Part shown: one piece after another, positions 36,805 to 43,976 of the stretch
How positions within the stretch are numbered: the first letter of the stretch is position 1
How the letters are laid out: the number at the start of each line of letters is the position of its first letter
From: Sphingomonas_Q fennica_A
Lineage (GTDB): Bacteria; Pseudomonadota; Alphaproteobacteria; Sphingomonadales; Sphingomonadaceae
NCBI GenBank assembly: GCA_036946415.1
Contig: JAQIJD010000002.1
Coordinates: 246,114 to 310,113 of the forward strand
Direction: 5' to 3'
Length of the DNA stretch: 64,000 nt
Position numbers and translations under genes: made by a program
The notes under the pieces: model-generated
What the model saw: the letters and a program-made list of their open reading frames with translations, nothing else
What the model was told of the DNA's origin: nothing
Database searches by the model: none

Positions 36805-37737
36805 ATGCGCGACATCTCCCCCGAAAGTCCCGAGGCGCGATCGCACGCGCCCAAATGGAAGCGCTCGCTGCGCAAGCTGCGGCCCGACCAGCGCGTGCTG
36901 GAAATTGTGAAGCGCGTGGCGATCGGCGTCTATTCGGACGGGTTCATCCACGCCGGCAACCTCGCCTATCTGGCGCTCGTCTCGCTATTCCCCTTCCTGA
37001 TCGTGCTGGCGGCGCTGGCGCAGGCGTTCGGCCGCGGCGCCGATACGGCCGCCACGATCGAGAATCTGCTGCGGCTGATCCCGCCTTCGGTCGCCGGGCT
37101 GCTGCGCCAGCCGATCGGCGACGTGCTGGCGCAGCGCACCGGATCGCTGCTCTGGCTGGGCGCGCTGGTCGGCCTGTGGACGGTCGGCAGCTTCATCGAG
37201 ACGATTCGCGACATCCTCCGCCGCGCCTACGGGACGGAGTTCAGCCGCGCCTTCTGGCATTACCGGCTGGGGTCCGTCGCGATCATCATCGGCGCGGTGG
37301 CGGCGGTGCTGACGGTCTTCTCGATGCAGGTGGCGTTCGTGGCGGCGGAGCAGGTGATCTACCGGCTGTTTCCTTTCGCCGGCTGGATCGGCAACTGGAT
37401 CGGCATCGCCCGCCTGCCGACCCTGCTGCTGCTTTGGGCGGCGCTCTACATGATCTTCTTCACGCTCACCCCTTCGCGCTACCGTTACGGGCGGTGCCCC
37501 AAGTGGCCGGGTGCGCTCTTCACCGCCGGCTGGTGGACGATGGTGACGATGGCGCTGCCCTCGGCGCTCAGTCTGTTGGGCGGCTATGGCCGCACCTACG
37601 GGAGTCTCGCCGGCGTGATCGTGGCGCTGTTCTTCTTCTGGCTGGTGGGTTTCGGGCTGGTTATCGGCGCGCATCTGAACGCGGCACTGGCGGAAACCCC
37701 GGAGACGGGGGTAAGGGAGGACCGGCCGGACGGTTAA
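36805..37737 (+). CDS. YihY/BrkB family inner membrane protein
   Basis: Integral membrane protein of 310 residues with about six helices. The motifs GNLAYLALVSLFPFLIVL, LVGLWTVGSFIETIRDILRRAYG and the late block YGSLAGVIVALFFFWLVGFGLVIGAHLNA are those of the YihY/virulence factor BrkB family. Its function is not firmly known (the old RNase BN label was wrong). ATG 36805 is chosen; the frame is open upstream but overlaps the DnaJ gene. fabI starts 10 nt after its stop. Confidence 0.9.
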   Translation: MRDISPESPEARSHAPKWKRSLRKLRPDQRVLEIVKRVAIGVYSDGFIHAGNLAYLALVSLFPFLIVLAALAQAFGRGADTAATIENLLRLIPPSVAGLLRQPIGDVLAQRTGSLLWLGALVGLWTVGSFIETIRDILRRAYGTEFSRAFWHYRLGSVAIIIGAVAAVLTVFSMQVAFVAAEQVIYRLFPFAGWIGNWIGIARLPTLLLLWAALYMIFFTLTPSRYRYGRCPKWPGALFTAGWWTMVTMALPSALSLLGGYGRTYGSLAGVIVALFFFWLVGFGLVIGAHLNAALAETPETGVREDRPDG

Positions 37738-37747
37738 GGGGAGTTGG

Positions 37748-38551
37748 ATGGCGGGTCTGCTGGAAGGGAAACGGGGTCTCATCATGGGCCTCGCCAACGA
37801 TCGGTCGCTGGCCTGGGGCATCGCCAAGGCGCTGGCGGGCGCCGGCGCGGAACTGGCGTTCAGCTACCAGGGCGAGGCGCTGAAGCGGCGCGTGGAGCCG
37901 CTGGCGGCCGAACTCGGCTCCGATTTCCTGATCGAATGCGACGTGGCGGACATGGCGGCGCTGGACGTGGCGTTCGGCACGCTGGCGGAACGCTGGCCGA
38001 CGATCGACTTCCTCGTCCACGCCATCGGCTTTTCGGACAAGAACGAGCTGCGCGGCCTCTACGTCGACACCAGCCTCGAAAACTTCCTGATGACGATGAA
38101 CATCTCCGCCTACAGCTTCGTGGCGGTAACGAAGCGCGCGCGGGCGATGATGCCGAACGGCGGCTCGGTGCTGACGCTGACCTATTACGGCGCCGAGAAG
38201 GTGGTGCCGCATTACAACGTGATGGGCGTGGCCAAGGCGGCGCTGGAGGCATCGACCAAATATCTGGCGATGGATCTGGGGCCGGAGAATATCCGCGTCA
38301 ACGCCATCTCGGCCGGGCCGATCAAGACGCTGGCGGCAAGCGGCATCGGCGATTTCCGCTACATCCTGAAGTGGAACGAGCTGAACAGCCCGTTGCGCCG
38401 CAACGTGACGATCGAGGATGTGGGCGGGGCGGCGCTCTACCTCGTCTCCGATCTCGCTTCGGGCGTGACGGGCGAGATCCATCACGTCGACGGCGGCTAC
38501 AATGTGATCGGCATGAAGGCGGAGGACGCGCCGGACATCGCGCTGGCGTGA
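37748..38551 (+). CDS. fabI: Enoyl-ACP reductase FabI
   Basis: NADH-dependent enoyl-acyl-carrier-protein reductase that completes each cycle of fatty acid elongation; the target of triclosan. The 267 residues show the divergent nucleotide motif GLANDRSLAWGIAKAL, the catalytic Tyr156 and Lys163 (HYNVMGVAKAALE), and ISAGPIKTLAASGI near the C-terminus. AGGGGAG sits 5 nt before the ATG. Four nt later begins the DUF4160 gene. Confidence 0.96.
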   Translation: MAGLLEGKRGLIMGLANDRSLAWGIAKALAGAGAELAFSYQGEALKRRVEPLAAELGSDFLIECDVADMAALDVAFGTLAERWPTIDFLVHAIGFSDKNELRGLYVDTSLENFLMTMNISAYSFVAVTKRARAMMPNGGSVLTLTYYGAEKVVPHYNVMGVAKAALEASTKYLAMDLGPENIRVNAISAGPIKTLAASGIGDFRYILKWNELNSPLRRNVTIEDVGGAALYLVSDLASGVTGEIHHVDGGYNVIGMKAEDAPDIALA

Positions 38552-38555
38552 GGCG

Positions 38556-38798
38556 GTGCCGATCGTCTTTCGGGAGCGGGGCTATCGCTTCCATTTCTAT
38601 TCGTCCGAGGGGAGCCCGCGCGAGCCGATCCATGTCCATATCGCGCGGCCCGGCGGCGATGCCAAGCTGTGGCTGTATCCGGACGTGCGGGTCGCCTATA
38701 ATCGACGGCTGAGCCCCAAGGAATTGCGCGAGGTGGAAGAGATCGCCGCCCGTCGCCGGCAGGAAATCGAAGATGCCTGGAACGCCTTTTTCGCCTGA
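38556..38798 (+). CDS. DUF4160 domain-containing protein
   Basis: Small basic protein of 80 residues starting with GTG. MPIVFRERGYRFHFYSSEG.. followed by EPIHVHIAR and the acidic/basic helix LSPKELREVEEIAARRR matches DUF4160. Genes of this family are very often paired with a DUF2442 gene, as here, an arrangement reminiscent of toxin-antitoxin modules, though no toxic activity is established to my knowledge. The next gene overlaps its last 26 nt. Confidence 0.85.
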   Translation: MPIVFRERGYRFHFYSSEGSPREPIHVHIARPGGDAKLWLYPDVRVAYNRRLSPKELREVEEIAARRRQEIEDAWNAFFA

Positions 38799-39033
38799 AG
38801 CCACCGCCGTCGCCTTCCACGATGATTCGCTGTGGGTGACGTTGGAGGACGGCCGGACGATCGGTGTGCCGCTGGCCTGGTTTCCGCGTTTGCTGAATGC
38901 AAGCGACGCTGCCCGCCAAGACTTTTTCATCTCGCCGAGCGGCCTCCATTGGGAAGCGCTCGACGAGGATATTTCGATCGCGAGCCTGCTGGTCGACCGC
39001 TTCGAAATCCCGGCTCCGGCCCGCGCAGCATGA
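38773..39033 (+). CDS. DUF2442 domain-containing protein
   Basis: Protein of 86 residues. The core VTLEDGRTIGVPLAWFPRLLNAS and the terminal GLHWEALDEDISIASLL are the conserved parts of DUF2442. It overlaps the DUF4160 gene by 26 nt at its start and the aroC start by 4 nt at its end, so all three are probably translated from one message. The role of the pair is unknown; a toxin-antitoxin-like function is inferred only from gene pairing. Confidence 0.85.
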   Translation: MPGTPFSPEATAVAFHDDSLWVTLEDGRTIGVPLAWFPRLLNASDAARQDFFISPSGLHWEALDEDISIASLLVDRFEIPAPARAA

Positions 39034-40100
39034 GCTTCAACAGTTTCGGCCGCCTGTTCCGCTTCACCACCTGGGGCGAGAGCCACGGGATCGCGCTGGG
39101 GGCGGTGGTGGACGGGTGCCCGCCGGGCCTGCCGCTGACCGAGGACGACATCCAGCCGTGGCTCGACAAGCGCCGCCCCGGCACCAGCCGCTTCACGACG
39201 CAGCGGCAGGAGCCGGATCGCGTCCGCATCCTCTCCGGCACGTTCGAGGGGCGGACGACGGGCACGCCGATCAGCCTGATGATCGAGAATGTCGACCAGC
39301 GATCGAAGGATTATTCGGAAGTCGCGCTCGCCTATCGGCCGGGGCACGCCGATTATGCCTATGACGCCAAATATGGCTTTCGCGACTATCGCGGCGGCGG
39401 GCGATCCTCCGCGCGCGAGACGGCGGCGCGGGTGGCGGCAGGCGCGGTGGCGCGGGCGGTAATCCCCGAGGTTTCGATCCGGGCGTATCTGGTGGAGCTT
39501 GGCGGCGACACGATCGACCGCGCAGCGTTCGACGACGGCGAGATCGACCGCAACCCCTTCTTCTGCCCCGACCCCGCCGCCGCCGCGCGGTGGGAAGGAA
39601 TCGTGGACGAGGCGCGCAAGGCCGGATCGTCGGTGGGCGCGATCGTGGAATGCGTGGCGGAGGGGGTGCCAGCCGGCTGGGGCGCGCCGCTCTACGCCAA
39701 GCTCGACAGCGAGCTGGCGGCGGCGTGCATGAGCATCAATGCGGTCAAGGGCGTCGAGATCGGCGACGGCTTCGCCGCGGCGCGGCTGACCGGCGAACAA
39801 AATGCCGATCCCATGCGGCCGGGCAATGCCGGGCCGCTGTTCCTCGCCAACCATGCCGGCGGCATCGCGGGCGGCATCGCCACCGGCCAGCCGGTGGTGG
39901 TGCGCGTGGCGCTGAAGCCGACCTCCTCGATCCTGACGCTGGTCGAGACGATCGGGCGCGACGGGCAGGCGGCCGACATCCGCACCAAGGGCCGGCACGA
40001 CCCTTGCGTCGGCATCCGCGCCGCGCCGGTGGTCGAGGCGATGATGGCGCTGGTGCTGGCCGACCAGAAGCTGCTCCATCGCGGCCAGACGGGGCGGTGA
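39030..40100 (+). CDS. aroC: Chorismate synthase
   Basis: Last enzyme of the shikimate pathway, converting EPSP to chorismate with reduced FMN. The 356 residues include the three family signatures: GESHGIALGAVVDGCPPGL, the GGGRSSARETAARVAAGAVA block, and KGRHDPCVGIRAAPVVEAM. The start ATG overlaps the DUF2442 stop by 4 nt and the stop overlaps the acylphosphatase start by 4 nt, so this housekeeping gene is coupled to both neighbours. Confidence 0.97.
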   Translation: MSFNSFGRLFRFTTWGESHGIALGAVVDGCPPGLPLTEDDIQPWLDKRRPGTSRFTTQRQEPDRVRILSGTFEGRTTGTPISLMIENVDQRSKDYSEVALAYRPGHADYAYDAKYGFRDYRGGGRSSARETAARVAAGAVARAVIPEVSIRAYLVELGGDTIDRAAFDDGEIDRNPFFCPDPAAAARWEGIVDEARKAGSSVGAIVECVAEGVPAGWGAPLYAKLDSELAAACMSINAVKGVEIGDGFAAARLTGEQNADPMRPGNAGPLFLANHAGGIAGGIATGQPVVVRVALKPTSSILTLVETIGRDGQAADIRTKGRHDPCVGIRAAPVVEAMMALVLADQKLLHRGQTGR

Positions 40101-40381
40101 GCGACCGCATCGCCCGACGCCTGACCGTGACCGGGCGGGTGCAGGGCGTATTCTTCCGCGACTGGACGGTCGGCGAGGCGCAGCGGCTGGGGCTGGACGG
40201 CTGGGTGCGCAACCGGCGCGACGGATCGGTGGAGATCGTCGCCGCAGGTCATGCGGCGGCGGTGGAGGCGCTGGCGGCACTGTGCCGGCAGGGGCCGCCG
40301 GCGGCGCGGGTCGAGGATGTCGCGGTGGCGGCGGAGGAAGGGTCGGTGGCGCCGGGTTTGCGGCGGGCGGCGACGGAATAG
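40097..40381 (+). CDS. acyP: Acylphosphatase
   Basis: Small cytosolic enzyme (94 residues) hydrolysing acyl phosphates. The phosphate-binding loop and catalytic Arg are in GRVQGVFFRDW and the catalytic Asn in GWVRNRRDGSVE; both are intact. It starts with GTG overlapping the aroC stop by 4 nt. Confidence 0.92.
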   Translation: MSDRIARRLTVTGRVQGVFFRDWTVGEAQRLGLDGWVRNRRDGSVEIVAAGHAAAVEALAALCRQGPPAARVEDVAVAAEEGSVAPGLRRAATE

Positions 40382-40430
40382 CGGCGGCCGGGTGCCGAAG
40401 CGATCGTCGCACAACTTAGAAAGAGGTTGG

Positions 40431-40476
40431 TTCGCGCGGAGGCGCGGAGGCGCGGAGGCGCGGAGACGCGGAGGGG
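40431..40476. repeat. Short tandem repeat, 8-bp unit CGCGGAGR, 5 units
   Basis: TTCG is followed by five CGCGGAGR units, in the 208-nt gap between acylphosphatase and the convergent methyltransferase gene. It is the same motif as at 34106-34133. Nothing else is recognised in this gap. Confidence 0.8.
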
Positions 40477-40589
40477 GTGCCCGGCGGCGGCAGGTGAAGG
40501 CCGCCGTGTGGCGGCGGGTTCGATCGGCCTCCTGTCGCGAGAATGCACGGCGATCCAGAGGTTGCGCCGACTCTGGAAGTGATCGCCGT

Positions 40590-41333
40590 CTATGCCCGCC
40601 GCGTGCCGACGAGGGTGCCGGCGGGGCCGCCGAGGCGTTGCCAGTCGAAGCCCGGCCAGTCGCGGGCCCAGCGGCGGGCGACGAGGCGTTCGCCGGGGCG
40701 GGCGGCGTCGTCCAGCACGATCCGGCCGCCGGGGGCGATGCGATCGAACAGGCTGGCGGCGGCGCCGCGGACGAGCGGGTGGAGCGCCCAGGGCGGGCCA
40801 TCGACGATCAGCAGGTCGATCGCGGCGGGCAGCGGCCCGTGATCGTACCATTGCCCCGGCCAGCCGCCGGGCGGCGTGGCGAGGGGGACGGCGCGAACCT
40901 CGGCCGACAGGTCCTGCGCCGCCAGCAATTGGCGCGTGGCATCGGCGAAGCCGTGGTCGCCGTCGATCGAGAGCAGCGTGCCGCCGCCGTTCAGCCGTAG
41001 CGCGCGGGCGACGACGAGGGTGGTCGTGCCGCCGCCCAGTTCGACCACGGTCTGCGGCCGGTCCGCCAGCACGACGCGGGCGAGGTGGCCGAGGAACACC
41101 GCATCGCCGCGCCAGCCGCCGAGCGCTGCCGGCAGTGCATCGTCCGGCAGGTCGAGCAGCGCCAGCAGGTCCGCCCGTGCCGCGGCGCCGCCGCCCGAGA
41201 GGCTGCGCAGCAGCCACGGCCAGCCGATCGCCCCGAACAGCGCCACCGTCGCCGCGCCCGCAACGCCCTTCAGCGGCGCGGCCAGCCGGGCAAGCTGCGC
41301 CGCCACAAGGAAAGTCGCGCCGTTGTGGATCAC
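40590..41333 (-). CDS. Class I SAM-dependent (O-)methyltransferase-like protein
   Basis: Protein of 247 residues. The SAM-binding motif TVVELGGGTTTLVVARAL, the acidic motif II LLSIDGD, and IDLLIVDGPP plus GGRIVLDDA are typical of small-molecule O-methyltransferases (Methyltransf_24 type). About 90 residues before the SAM domain contain a hydrophobic stretch (GVAGAATVALFGAIGWPWLL) that could be a membrane contact. GTG 41333 has a GGGAG leader. The substrate is unknown; it sits beside the CDP-alcohol cluster but on the other strand. Confidence 0.78.
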   Translation of the reverse strand: MIHNGATFLVAAQLARLAAPLKGVAGAATVALFGAIGWPWLLRSLSGGGAAARADLLALLDLPDDALPAALGGWRGDAVFLGHLARVVLADRPQTVVELGGGTTTLVVARALRLNGGGTLLSIDGDHGFADATRQLLAAQDLSAEVRAVPLATPPGGWPGQWYDHGPLPAAIDLLIVDGPPWALHPLVRGAAASLFDRIAPGGRIVLDDAARPGERLVARRWARDWPGFDWQRLGGPAGTLVGTRRA

Positions 41334-41446
41334 GCTGTCACTCCCGCTGCACCGGCGCGCCGTGGCCTTGGGCGTGGTGGCCGTCAAGGGGCGGGATGCA
41401 ACCGCCGCAGCCGCGGATGGTTCAGTCACCACATCCAAGGAGAGAG

Positions 41447-41986
41447 ATGATGGGCAAGATGATGCTGATGGCGGCTGCGGCCGCGGCGATGCCGTTCGCG
41501 GCGATGGCGCAAGTGACGGGCACGACCGGCGCGATGGGCACGGTGGGCGGCACGGTCGGCCAGGCGGGCGCCGGCGCGGGTGCGATGGGCACCGGCACGG
41601 TCGGCACCGGCGCCGCCGGCACGACGACGGGCACGATGGGCAGCGCGACCGGATCGACCGCGGTGACGCCGCCCGCCGGCACGATGGGCGACACCACGAC
41701 CGGCGTCGGTGCGACCGGCCGGGCGGGCGACCGCAGCATGTCGACCGGTTCGCGCGGGGCGCGGCGCGGGGCGACCGGATCGACCGGCGCCGGCGCGGGC
41801 GTGACGACGCCGAGCGCGGGTGCGGGCGTGAGCGGCACGATGGGCGGCGGCGTGGACAGCAGCGGTTCGACGATGGGTGCCGGCGGCGGTGCCGGCACGG
41901 GCGTGGGGGCGACGATGTCGCCGACGCCGGGTTCGGTGCCGGGCGGCGCGGCCGGCGTGGGCGCCGCGGGCGCGGTGCCGCAATAA
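41447..41986 (+). CDS. Exported low-complexity Gly/Thr/Ala/Met-rich protein
   Basis: Protein of 179 residues. A signal peptide (MMLMAAAAAAMPFAAMAQ, cleavage likely after AMA) is followed by about 155 residues made almost only of Gly, Thr, Ala, Ser, Met and Val. There are many short GTMG/GTVG/GAGAG-type repeats and one short Arg-rich island (GSRGARRGATG). There are no cysteines and no domain I recognise. The clear AAGGAGAG ribosome site and typical codon use argue that it is a real gene, probably a cell-surface or periplasmic protein. It lies 57 nt before the CDP-alcohol transferase gene. Confidence 0.7.
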   Translation: MMGKMMLMAAAAAAMPFAAMAQVTGTTGAMGTVGGTVGQAGAGAGAMGTGTVGTGAAGTTTGTMGSATGSTAVTPPAGTMGDTTTGVGATGRAGDRSMSTGSRGARRGATGSTGAGAGVTTPSAGAGVSGTMGGGVDSSGSTMGAGGGAGTGVGATMSPTPGSVPGGAAGVGAAGAVPQ

Positions 41987-42043
41987 GGCCGGGCGCGGCG
42001 GGGCGGCTTGCCAAGCGCCCCGCCGCACGCCATCGCCCGGGCG

Positions 42044-43153
42044 ATGAGCGACATTCCGATCCGATCCGCGGGCGACAATCCCACCCTGCTGTGGGGGATG
42101 ACGAGCGCAGAGCGCCTCCGCCGCATCGGCCGCGCGCAGGCCGGGCCGATCGGGCAGGCGGTGCCGGCGGGTGGCGCGATCGTCGCCAATGCGGATTACG
42201 TCTTCGATCCGGCGTGGCTGCGATCGATCCTGCGCACGCCGGCCACGGTGCTGACGCGAGACGGGCGGCCGGCGCTGGCCTTCGCCACCGATGCCCGGCA
42301 GGCCGATGCCGTCGCCGCGGCGATGACGGGCTCGGGCCGGATACCGCCGGACATGACGATCGTCGCGCAGGAAACGGCCGACGCCCTCGTCAACGACGAG
42401 CTGCGCAAGCGCGAGCGGCCGTTCATGGCGCGGCTCACGCCCGAAGCGGTGCCGGCGCTGGAGCGGGCGAGCTATGCCGGCGCGTACAAGGGGGTGACGG
42501 ACCTCCTGACCAAATATCTCTGGCCCGAATGGGCGCTGGTCCTGACGCGTCTTTGCGCGCGCGCCGGCATCAGCCCCAATCAGGTGACGATCGCCGGCAT
42601 CCTGCTGTGCATCGCCGCCACATTCCTGTTCGCGCACGGGCATTATTGGGCGGGCATGGCGCTGGGCCTGATCTTCATGGTGCTGGATACGGTGGACGGC
42701 AAGCTGGCGCGCTGCACGATCACCTCGTCCCGGCTGGGCGACGTGCTCGATCACGGCGTCGATCTCGTCCACCCGCCCTTCTGGTGGTATTTCTGGGGGG
42801 TGGGGCTCTACGCCTACGGGCGGCCGCTGGCGGACGATGTGTTCCTGTCGTCGATGGCGGCGATCGTCGGCGGCTATGTGGTGCAGCGGCTGATCGAGGG
42901 GGCATTCATCGCTCGCTATCGGATGCACATCCACGTCTGGCGGCCGTTCGACAGCCGCTTCCGGCTGGTGACGGCGCGGCGCAATCCGAACATGGTGATC
43001 CTGTTCGCAAGCGTCGCGATCGGCCGGCCGGATTGGGGGCTGGTGGCGGTGGCGGGGTGGACGATCCTGTCGCTGGCCGTGCATTGCGTCCAACTGTTGC
43101 AGGCCGCCGCGATCAGCGCGCGGGGCGGCACGATCAGGAGCTGGCTGGGATGA
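42044..43153 (+). CDS. CDP-alcohol phosphatidyltransferase with N-terminal extension
   Basis: Integral membrane enzyme of 369 residues that moves a phospho-alcohol from a CDP-activated donor to an acceptor. The complete CDP-OH-P motif is at residues 215-240 (Asp215, Asp218, Gly219, Ala222, Arg223, Gly232, Asp236, Asp240). About five membrane helices follow or flank it. The first 150 residues are soluble and resemble in layout the nucleotidyltransferase half of bifunctional inositol-phosphate enzymes (IPCT/DIPPS), but lack its GxGxR signature. ATG 42044 is chosen; a TTG 36 nt upstream is possible. The HIT gene starts by a 4-nt overlap. Confidence 0.87.
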   Translation: MSDIPIRSAGDNPTLLWGMTSAERLRRIGRAQAGPIGQAVPAGGAIVANADYVFDPAWLRSILRTPATVLTRDGRPALAFATDARQADAVAAAMTGSGRIPPDMTIVAQETADALVNDELRKRERPFMARLTPEAVPALERASYAGAYKGVTDLLTKYLWPEWALVLTRLCARAGISPNQVTIAGILLCIAATFLFAHGHYWAGMALGLIFMVLDTVDGKLARCTITSSRLGDVLDHGVDLVHPPFWWYFWGVGLYAYGRPLADDVFLSSMAAIVGGYVVQRLIEGAFIARYRMHIHVWRPFDSRFRLVTARRNPNMVILFASVAIGRPDWGLVAVAGWTILSLAVHCVQLLQAAAISARGGTIRSWLG

Positions 43154-43578
43154 ACGAGACGATCCGCCGCTTCGGCCACCCGGCGACGCTGGTGGCCGAA
43201 TATGACCATTGGGTGGTGCTGCTGCGGCCCGAGCAGCCGGTGCTGGGGGCGCTGGTGCTGGCGGCGAAATCGGAGGCGACGGCCTTTTCCGATCTGCCGG
43301 CGGAGGCGTTCGCGGAAATGGCGACGGTGATCCCGGCGATCGAGCGCGCGCTGGCGGCGACGGTGGCGCCGGCCAGGATGAACTACCTCATGCTGATGAT
43401 GGTGGACCCCAACGTCCACTTCCACGTCCTGCCGCGCTACGAGGGCGCGCGCAGCCATGGCGGCGTAACGGTAACGGACGCGGGCTGGCCCAAGGCGCCG
43501 GCGCTGGGCGAGGCGGTGGCGCTGGATGCGGCGCAGATCGCGGCGCTGGTGGAGTGGCTGAAGCCGGCGTTCGGGTGA
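43150..43578 (+). CDS. HIT family protein
   Basis: Nucleotide hydrolase/transferase of the histidine-triad superfamily, 142 residues. The triad reads NVHFHVLPRY, so the first His of H-x-H-x-H is Asn while the catalytic middle His (His90) and last His (His92) remain. Upstream, VLLRPEQPVLGALVLAAKSEA is the usual substrate-side strand. It is translationally coupled to the CDP-alcohol transferase, which suggests a role in the same pathway, perhaps recycling a nucleotide product. Its last 127 coding bases are repeated at 43698-43835. Confidence 0.85.
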   Translation: MNETIRRFGHPATLVAEYDHWVVLLRPEQPVLGALVLAAKSEATAFSDLPAEAFAEMATVIPAIERALAATVAPARMNYLMLMMVDPNVHFHVLPRYEGARSHGGVTVTDAGWPKAPALGEAVALDAAQIAALVEWLKPAFG

Positions 43579-43588
43579 GGGGGCGGGC
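43452..43588 (+). repeat. Original copy of a 137-nt partial duplication (HIT gene 3' end)
   Basis: This is the final coding part of the HIT gene plus 10 nt after the stop. It is repeated nearly exactly at 43698-43835, with a REP-like palindrome between the two. Confidence 0.9.
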
Positions 43589-43600
43589 GTTACGCGTAGG

Positions 43601-43690
43601 CCTCGACTTCGCTCGGCCCGAACGGATGGGGTGAGGATTCGAGGGTGATCCCCGCCCGCAAGTTCCGTTCATCCCGAGCGAAGTCGAGGG
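43601..43690. repeat. REP-like palindrome, short form
   Basis: Inverted arms 43601-43627 and 43663-43690 share the core CTCGACTTCGCTCGG with the element at 10155. It lies between the two copies of the HIT 3' end. Confidence 0.85.
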
Positions 43691-43697
43691 ACACGCA

Positions 43698-43835
43698 CAG
43701 CCGTGGCGGGGGTGATGGTAACGGACGCGGGCTGGCCCAAAGCGCCGGCGCTGGGCGAGGCGGTGGCGCTGGATGCGGCGCAGACCGCGGCGCTGGTGGA
43801 GTGGCTGAAGCCGGCGTTCGGGTGAGGGGGCGGGC
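43698..43835 (+). pseudogene. Duplicated 3' fragment of the HIT gene
   Basis: A 138-nt near-identical copy of 43452-43588, including the stop codon (43822-43824). It differs by a one-base insertion near its left end and a handful of substitutions, and it has no start codon or ribosome site in the HIT frame. It cannot make a HIT protein. Confidence 0.88.
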
Positions 43836-43847
43836 TTGCTCTAAAAA

Positions 43848-43959
43848 CCGTTCGTGCTGAGTATGGCTGAGCCTGTCGAAGCCCGTATCGAAGCAGCGCG
43901 TGCGGCCGTCCTTCGATACGCGCCTTCGGCTTCGCTCAGTCGCTACTCAGGATGAACGG
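43848..43959. repeat. REP-like palindrome, long form
   Basis: An imperfect palindrome with arms CCGTTCGTGCTGAGTA.. and ..CTACTCAGGATGAACGG, with CGTATCGAAG in the middle of each arm. It matches the element at 29569-29692. It precedes the stop of the convergent nucleotidyltransferase gene. Confidence 0.85.
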
Positions 43960-43976
43960 AGCCGGTATCGGCGCGC

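Noticed and set aside
40431..40476. A small CRISPR-like array
   Set aside because: The 8-bp units are contiguous, with no spacers and no cas genes.
40876..43578. A 900-codon plus-strand open frame ending in the HIT protein
   Set aside because: Only its last 142 residues are a real protein. The rest overlaps the methyltransferase, low-complexity and CDP-alcohol genes in another frame and is Arg/Gly/Ala/Asp-rich.
43645..43860. A short protein gene covering the duplicated HIT fragment
   Set aside because: The open frame is not the HIT frame and consists of Arg/Gly/Ala-rich shadow sequence. It contains repeat arms and has no homology I recognise.
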